A DNA stretch of 64,000 nt from Nitrosopumilaceae archaeon. GTDB lineage: Archaea > Thermoproteota > Nitrososphaeria > Nitrososphaerales > Nitrosopumilaceae. The notes under the pieces are model-generated. The model made no database searches and had not been told where the DNA came from. It worked only from the letters and a program-made list of their open reading frames with translations. The translations under genes were made by a program, and so were the position numbers. The stretch's first letter is position 1, and each line of letters begins with the position of its first letter. Shown here piece by piece: positions 59,286-64,000 of this stretch. The stretch spans positions 54,227-118,226 of the forward strand of contig JANQNN010000047.1 of assembly GCA_028279545.1 (NCBI GenBank), read 5' to 3'.

Positions 59286-59519
59286 TTACATTACCTGAGA
59301 AAAATCAGGTTTCTCAAAATCAGGCATTTCATTTCTTTTTTGTTTTTTTGGTTTTGCTTCTCTTTTTTCATGAGTTTTGAAATGGATTTTCAGACGTTTT
59401 TCTTGTTCAAATTTTAATCCACAAACCGTACATGCAAACATATTAGGATTGGTAATTGTAAGATACTTAAATTTGGCCTTCATAGAAATAGGGTTTCCTT
59501 TTCCATCTGTACTTTGCAT
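59286..59519 (-). CDS. C2H2 zinc-finger protein
   Basis: The 77-residue protein has one classic finger, FACTVCGLKFEQEKRLKIHFKTH (C-x2-C-x12-H-x3-H), followed by a basic linker (KREAKPKKQKRNE) and a hydrophobic-acidic end (FEKPDFSQVM). The ATG at 59519 gives a short leader ahead of the finger. Such single fingers occur in archaea and often bind DNA or proteins; no target is known. Confidence 0.75.
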   Translation of the reverse strand: MQSTDGKGNPISMKAKFKYLTITNPNMFACTVCGLKFEQEKRLKIHFKTHEKREAKPKKQKRNEMPDFEKPDFSQVM

Positions 59520-59593
59520 TGTTGAGCAGGCCTTGGTAGGTTAACTCTTCAAAGATTCGAAGTCCTTATGAACTCTGGTCATTTTTTGATATT

Positions 59594-61162
59594 ATGATAG
59601 GGCGCATATTATTTGCCACAGTTTTGGCAGTATTTTCCCTCTCATCTATAAATTATTCCTCAGCGGTTTGTTGTTTTCCTTGGGAAATTACCCATCATAT
59701 TGATCCTGAAACTGGAAATTTGGTAGTTAGTGGCGAGTTGTGGAATGATTCTTACAAACGAGAACCGTTTGGAAATACCAGCTACCGCTTCATTTTTGAA
59801 GATGAAAATCGCAACGTATTGTTGGAAAAAGATATTCTTCTTACCGAAACACTTCCAATAGGTGGAGGGTTTGTTATCCCTTATGCAGTCCCTTTTCCAT
59901 TTCAGATAACCATTGATGATATTGATAATAATACAGCAAAGAAAGTTGCATTGGTGCATACAGGTGGTACCAATACCTTGGATTATTTTGATTGGAAACC
60001 TGCTGATTTGGAATTATCTTTTGAAGGGTTGGAAGAAATTGAAACAATTGAGAGTAAAACTACCGAGGATGTTTTTACCAAATGGAAAGTTACTGGGAAA
60101 ATTACAAATACAAATCAGGAGAAAACTGAAAATGTGTACGTCTTGGCAAGCTTGTTTCAAGACTCAGATGTTTTTGTCGGGGTAGCAGGATATGGCCAAA
60201 ACGATATTCAACCATTAATTCTTGATGGGAAAGAGACAAAGGAATTTACAATTCATTCGATAATTCCAGAAGAAAAAACCCCTGACCACGTAAGACTCTA
60301 TGCAGAATCAAATGATTCCACCATGGTTCACAAAGCTTACATGCCAGTCATTCTAAAAGACACGACCCATCATGAAAACAAACGATCCGACGAATACAAA
60401 AAACCAATCAATCTTACTGCAAGTGTAATAAACATCTCTAGAGAAAATTTTGACTTTGATTGGATGATTCAGATTAAAAAATCACCTAAAGGAATATCCG
60501 AAGGAGATGTTACAAAATACCCAGATAGTAAAATCGAGAAAATCCAATTCATTCCGTCACATATAGGTGGGCAAAGTAAAACCCAGCTGGAATATTCGTG
60601 GATTCCTGAAAAAGATGGGATTTATTTTTACGAATATTTTATTTGGAAAAATTCCCAAGCACTTTCCTTTCCGTTTAGGGGCACCTTTATACAAGATTCT
60701 TGGATGATTGTAGACTCCAGCAAAAGTTCAATCAAAAATCAGATAAAGTCCGGGACCCCTTTTGACAGTCTTAGCTGTAGGTTTGAACTAGAATTGGCTC
60801 AAAAGGGGAAAAACGGGAATTTTGTATGCCTTAAACCAGAATCCATACCAAAATTGGTTGAACGGGGTTGGGCAACAAATGAATCTAAAATTATCGGGGA
60901 TTTTGAGGAAACTTTTGGTGGGCCAGGAAACAGACATCCTGCATTCCTGGGATGGGACATCCCTGATGTTTGCACAAATGATATGGTGAAATTCTTGAAA
61001 AAAAATTCCAACATGTTTGACAATAACGAACCTTATAGGAGCCCTTTAGATGGAGCTGTGATAGATCAGGAAATAAATTCGGATGATATGGTTCAATGTG
61101 AAAATGAACTTTTAGAAAACAGATGTTCCGTTAAATTTTCAAATAGTTTTGACTCCTGTTAA
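59594..61162 (+). CDS. Secreted hypothetical protein with beta-sandwich repeats
   Basis: The 522-residue product has a signal peptide (hydrophobic residues 4-21; SSA|V or thereabouts) and then several beta-rich segments: VSGELWNDSYKR, WKVTGKITNTNQEKTENVYVLASLF and LTASVINISRENFDFDW, each resembling a fibronectin/FxLYD-type strand pair. Cys residues cluster near the C-terminus. The protein probably lies on the cell surface. I recognise no enzyme motif. Confidence 0.6.
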   Translation: MIGRILFATVLAVFSLSSINYSSAVCCFPWEITHHIDPETGNLVVSGELWNDSYKREPFGNTSYRFIFEDENRNVLLEKDILLTETLPIGGGFVIPYAVPFPFQITIDDIDNNTAKKVALVHTGGTNTLDYFDWKPADLELSFEGLEEIETIESKTTEDVFTKWKVTGKITNTNQEKTENVYVLASLFQDSDVFVGVAGYGQNDIQPLILDGKETKEFTIHSIIPEEKTPDHVRLYAESNDSTMVHKAYMPVILKDTTHHENKRSDEYKKPINLTASVINISRENFDFDWMIQIKKSPKGISEGDVTKYPDSKIEKIQFIPSHIGGQSKTQLEYSWIPEKDGIYFYEYFIWKNSQALSFPFRGTFIQDSWMIVDSSKSSIKNQIKSGTPFDSLSCRFELELAQKGKNGNFVCLKPESIPKLVERGWATNESKIIGDFEETFGGPGNRHPAFLGWDIPDVCTNDMVKFLKKNSNMFDNNEPYRSPLDGAVIDQEINSDDMVQCENELLENRCSVKFSNSFDSC

Positions 61163-61256
61163 GCCCGGGAGGATGGCTGTCAATTTCGGATGATAAGATG
61201 TCCAATTAGGAGGACAGTAAAATCCACTTGGGCATTCTAAAATAAAAGGAATGGGA

Positions 61257-61364
61257 CTACTCGATTTCCTTGTAGTTGAATTGACCTAGCCGCTCTGCTT
61301 CTTTGATTTTCTTGTAAAATTCCAAATCTTCCTCGTCCCATTCATCAGCAGATGGTTCTTGCAT
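61257..61364 (-). CDS. Possible 35-residue acidic peptide
   Basis: A short ORF starting MQEPSADEWDEEDLEFYKK and ending RLGQFNYKEIE. Charge pattern and the FYKKIKEAERLG helix look coding, and similar short-C-terminal-domain-like helices (E-x-FY-KKI) occur in real proteins. Still, no promoter or ribosome site is clear. Confidence 0.35.
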   Translation of the reverse strand: MQEPSADEWDEEDLEFYKKIKEAERLGQFNYKEIE

Positions 61365-61437
61365 TGAGGGAGAAATGAACCAACTGAATAATAAAGCGGT
61401 GTCAGTTGTTTTTGAACAACCAGGCCTAATGGCTGAA

Positions 61438-61860
61438 TTATTTCCAAATATCAGAAACTGGTTTTTGGGAGTCTAATAGTTTCGGATCTAGATGATTTTT
61501 GCTTTCTGGAAAAAATTCCTCCTTGATTTGTATGATTTCCTTTATTATTATGATTGGGTACACGTCAGGCTCGGTGCTAAACAGGAGCAATCCCTCATCA
61601 CCTATTGGGATTGTAAACCTCATTATCTTGTCATGAAGGGTTATCACGTAATGCGGGTCCCCAATTTTTCCTGCATACATCGACCTTGAATCCCATCTTA
61701 GCCTGGAGTCCCTAATTGACTGCTCAGATTCCTCAGCAGTCAGGTAGGGTTGCAGCCCCTCTCGCAATTTTGTGATAACATTGCCGTTGTGAAGAACCCC
61801 GACAAAACGAATGGACCTATCCACTCTTAGGACCTCGTTAAAAAATTCTTCATAATTCAT
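61438..61860 (-). CDS. Conserved hypothetical protein (DUF6659-like)
   Basis: A 140-residue protein with FFNEVLRVDRSIRFVGVLHNGNVI at the start and an alternating alpha/beta layout, ending with LLLFSTEPDVYPIII. The start resembles a small archaeal family I recall as DUF6659, whose members have a roadblock-like pattern (VLHNGNV, then IPIGDEGLLLF). No catalytic motif. Function unknown. Confidence 0.5.
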   Translation of the reverse strand: MNYEEFFNEVLRVDRSIRFVGVLHNGNVITKLREGLQPYLTAEESEQSIRDSRLRWDSRSMYAGKIGDPHYVITLHDKIMRFTIPIGDEGLLLFSTEPDVYPIIIIKEIIQIKEEFFPESKNHLDPKLLDSQKPVSDIWK

Positions 61861-62164
61861 GACCGTAATATATTATTAAATGATTTAAAGAAATTCCCAA
61901 ATCGAAGCTGACAAAATAATAAAACTTGGCTATTTGGACAATTTCTATCTGAAACACTATGGATTATAAATCAAAACAGAGGTTTACTTTTAAGAAACTG
62001 TTTTCTAATATTTTCAGGGTTGGAACCAACAAGATTTTCTTCATCTTGCCCAAAACATAGTGAATCTACCCAAGAGGGTTACGGTTCCTTCCTTCTTCAT
62101 TTTTTTATTATTCCGGGTTAATTACTTCAGGTATAAGCAAAATTTCGTTAGTTTCCCAGGGAGT
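61861..62164. other. Intergenic region of 304 nt
   Basis: No convincing gene. One 33-codon ORF (61959-62060, plus strand) is basic and Phe-rich but has no start context. The rest is AT-rich, with no clear terminator or RNA structure. Confidence 0.5.
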
Positions 62165-62800
62165 TTACAAAGACTTCTTTCTTTTTTGAATTAATTTTGG
62201 GATAAAATAATTAATTAAAAGACCAGCTGTCACTACTCCAGCTACGGTTATTGCTGGAGAGAAAACGTCTCCGCCTGATTGAGGTCCCACCGGAGCCATG
62301 AACGGCGGCAAGGTGGGTCGAGGGTATTTGAAGGCAAGTTCTAATGCAGAGTGTGAATTTGTAATTGTCCATGCCAATACACCGGCAATTCCCACCACAC
62401 TAAACCTTGAAATGCCCTCAAGGGTTTTTCGCAAGGATTTTTTAATTTTGGAATGATTTAATGCATCCTTTGAGGCAATAACAATTGCAGATTTTGCACG
62501 GTAATATCTCAAAGGACGCCCACGGGTGTTCTTAGTTTCCTTTGTTATTGAAACAATGTCGGAGCTTACCATCTTCTTGAGATGATAAATAATCAAATTT
62601 GCAGAAATTCCCGATTCTTTTGAAATCTCCATTACGGTCAACTCTTTGTCCAAAAGTAGAGTCAAAATTTTTCTGCTTGATTCATTACTAAAAACCTCAC
62701 CCAGAATTTTTAGCCTGTCATCATCGTTAGGAAAAATCTGAAAATTTTGTTCTTCGTTTGTCAATAGGCCCCCGGTATCAGGCTGTTTGTCTTTGTCCAT
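62165..62800 (-). CDS. Membrane-anchored ArsR-type HTH regulator
   Basis: From ATG 62800 (MDKDKQPDTGG) the protein has 211 residues; the ORF continues to 62860, but the leader is low in conservation-like features. A winged HTH occupies about residues 27-100 (LKILGEVFSNESSRKILTLL, ISKESGISANLIIYHLKKMV, then RGRPLRYYRAK as wing). Two hydrophobic helices follow (about 133-150 and 182-201) with a basic end. A DNA-binding domain joined to the membrane suggests signal-dependent regulation; signal and target are unknown. Confidence 0.75.
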   Translation of the reverse strand: MDKDKQPDTGGLLTNEEQNFQIFPNDDDRLKILGEVFSNESSRKILTLLLDKELTVMEISKESGISANLIIYHLKKMVSSDIVSITKETKNTRGRPLRYYRAKSAIVIASKDALNHSKIKKSLRKTLEGISRFSVVGIAGVLAWTITNSHSALELAFKYPRPTLPPFMAPVGPQSGGDVFSPAITVAGVVTAGLLINYFIPKLIQKRKKSL

Positions 62801-62892
62801 TTTGATCTTTAATTGGTTCAAATTTGCTTTTAACTTTTGGTTCAATTTGAATTGTAGCAAATTTTTATTTAGAAAATCACCCTAGTAGGCAT

Positions 62893-63042
62893 ATGGACCC
62901 AGAAAAAGAACAGGTTTTCCTCAAAGGCTCTGAATCTCAATTAGATTCAGAACCTTGTTTTTGTGAGAAGAAAGTATGTGGATTAGGTTTTGCAAGCGTG
63001 GCAATTGGAATTGCCGGGTTTATTTTAGCAAGCATCCTCTGA
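62893..63042 (+). CDS. Small membrane protein
   Basis: A 49-residue ORF with acidic N-terminus, CFCEKKVCG at about 22-30 and one C-terminal membrane helix. It diverges from the HTH regulator at 62800 and precedes the next HTH gene by 62 nt. The Cys cluster next to the helix could bind a metal or take part in redox sensing. Confidence 0.4.
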   Translation: MDPEKEQVFLKGSESQLDSEPCFCEKKVCGLGFASVAIGIAGFILASIL

Positions 63043-63104
63043 TTTTTCATTTTTTTATTTCAGATAATTATTGTATTGATTCTCCAAAATACTATTTCAT
63101 AAAT

Positions 63105-63743
63105 ATGGTAAATTTCAAAAGAAAAGTGAAATTGAACCCCTTAGATGTAATTATTGCAAAAAGTGTAAAGGACATTCTTGAGGAGGATCTTGGAAACCGT
63201 ACCTTTAAAAAGATTGAAAAGGAAATTAACCAAACTCTTGGAATTTCAATGCTGGAGGCAGCTCAAGATTTTTCAAAGCTTGATTTGGTTTTGAGAAAGT
63301 TTTTTGGAAATAATGTATTAAGGATGGAACGCAGGATTTTCAGGAGAATTGTGGAGTTGGATAAAAAAAATAACGGTGGGTCTATGATAATTATCAAAGA
63401 TCCACAAATCACTAAAATGGTTTTTGAGTCATATGGAGATCCTATAAAAAAAATTATCCTAGACATTTTGCTAAAAGAACCCAAGTCAATACCGCAGGCA
63501 ATTACAAAATCAAAATTCCCCCAAGCGTCAGCCTACCGAAGGGCCAAGGAATTAATCAGTGACGGGCTGGTAACAATGGTAGGGCACGCAAAGGCTTCAG
63601 ATGGAAGAAAAGTGAATGAATATGAAACCACATTTAGCAGAGCAAAGTTTGATGTGCAGGAAAAAGGAGTTGCAGTTAGCGTAAAGTTGCAAAACAAATT
63701 TTTCAACGACAGCTACGCATTAAATATTTTATCAGCTGACTAA
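63105..63743 (+). CDS. HTH transcriptional regulator with unknown N-terminal domain
   Basis: From ATG 63105 the protein has 212 residues. The N-terminal 100 are helical (LNPLDVIIAKSVKDILEED to EAAQDFSKLDLVLRKFFG), as in the NitrOD5-like domain that I recall from these archaea. The C-terminal part has a winged helix (KIILDILLKEPKSIP, SKFPQASAYRRAKELISDG and EYETTF wing). The earlier in-frame start at 62976 overlaps the small membrane ORF and is unlikely. Target is unknown. Confidence 0.75.
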   Translation: MVNFKRKVKLNPLDVIIAKSVKDILEEDLGNRTFKKIEKEINQTLGISMLEAAQDFSKLDLVLRKFFGNNVLRMERRIFRRIVELDKKNNGGSMIIIKDPQITKMVFESYGDPIKKIILDILLKEPKSIPQAITKSKFPQASAYRRAKELISDGLVTMVGHAKASDGRKVNEYETTFSRAKFDVQEKGVAVSVKLQNKFFNDSYALNILSAD

Positions 63744-63855
63744 TGTAAACAAGGATAATTTAATGTAAAAAATAAATTTTTTAATTTTTGATTGGGTTAG
63801 AACTTTTGTAAATTATATTTTTTAAAATAAAAAGAAGAAAAGAAAAGTGAATTTT

Positions 63856-64000
63856 CTATTCGTTTACGTATGCTCTTTCTCCGTGCTGTGCTAAATCGAG
63901 GCCAATCTCCTCTTCCTTTGGAGTGACTCTGATTCCACCTGGCCAAACGGCATCCATTACTTTCAGAATTACGATTGTAACTCCAAATGCATAGCCTACT
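63856..64000 (-). CDS. amt: Ammonium transporter C-terminus (partial)
   Basis: The frame runs off the right edge, so only the last 47 codons are seen. They read as VGYAFGVTIVILKVMDAVWP, then a cytoplasmic tail with EEEIGLDLAQHGERAYVNE. G-LD-x-x-x-HGE-x-AY is the typical C-terminus of Amt proteins. In ammonia oxidisers it takes up the energy and nitrogen source. No PII gene is adjacent in this window. Confidence 0.88.
   Translation of the reverse strand, partial: VGYAFGVTIVILKVMDAVWPGGIRVTPKEEEIGLDLAQHGERAYVNE

Noticed and set aside
61959..62060. 33-codon basic ORF
   Set aside because: No start context and no recognisable feature; mentioned only as part of the intergenic region.
1..64000. 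CRISPR arrays, insertion sequences and rRNA genes
   Set aside because: No regularly spaced direct repeats, no transposase or integrase motifs and no rRNA-like sequence were noticed by eye.

Overview
The window looks like a chromosomal segment of a marine ammonia-oxidising archaeon (Nitrososphaerota/Thaumarchaeota, most like Nitrosopumilus or Nitrosarchaeum). The DNA is AT-rich, genes are packed on both strands, and many genes appear leaderless with ATG, GTG or TTG starts about 22-30 nt after a TATA-like box. Archaeal marker genes are present: both subunits of topoisomerase VI, aIF2-beta, RIO1, a KH-domain protein, ribosomal protein eS17, an archaeal histone, a type-1 copper protein, a PII protein and, at the right edge, the C-terminus of an ammonium transporter. 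The species assignment is inference; no rRNA gene or amo gene lies in the window.

Layout. 0-6.8 kb: 5'-truncated OLD-like ATPase, secreted Ig-like repeat protein, purine salvage pair (apt, mtnP), small conserved proteins and a TrmB-like regulator. 6.8-9.1 kb: secreted lectin-like protein and a membrane-anchored Hsp20-like protein. 9.1-14.5 kb: leftward information-processing operon (zinc protein, aIF2-beta, DUF424, RIO1, KH, top6B, top6A). 14.7-22.8 kb: DUF373 membrane protein, cis-prenyl diphosphate synthase, Nudix, pyrF, purA, a YggX-like protein, dicarboxylate symporter and K+ channel. 22.9-35.4 kb: a stress block holding two tiny Cys-rich proteins, a bifunctional-nuclease family protein, PCMT, Hsp20, a VIT1-like transporter, malate/lactate dehydrogenase, an HPF-like protein, five universal stress proteins, four CBS proteins, an amino acid permease and PII. 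36-37.2 kb: a paralogue of the first lectin-like protein, with the same promoter layout. 38.5-42.5 kb: tRNA-modification and translation genes (Sua5, THUMP protein, a ubiquitin-like/Cgi121 fusion, eS17, TatD), histone and tRNA-Cys. 42.5-49.8 kb: cupredoxin, AIPR-type defence protein, winged-helix regulators, a GlmU-like/PIG-L/creatininase sugar cluster.

49.8-55.3 kb is the most unusual part. Next to a tRNA-Thr lie a MelC1-like tyrosinase cofactor protein, a large tyrosinase fused to a von Willebrand A domain, a membrane/coiled-coil pair, and a protein that matches thiaminase I (thiamine pyridinylase), including its nucleophilic Cys. 55.4-58.1 kb encodes protein-glycosylation enzymes (DPM1-GtrA fusion and a PMT/ArnT-type transferase). 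58.3-63.9 kb holds mostly lineage-specific proteins: a degenerate protease-like protein, a C2H2 zinc finger, a secreted protein, a membrane-anchored HTH regulator, a second HTH regulator, and the amt 3' end.

Functions are assigned by reading motifs in the translated sequence. No database search was possible, so names for weakly conserved families are recollection and are marked as such.
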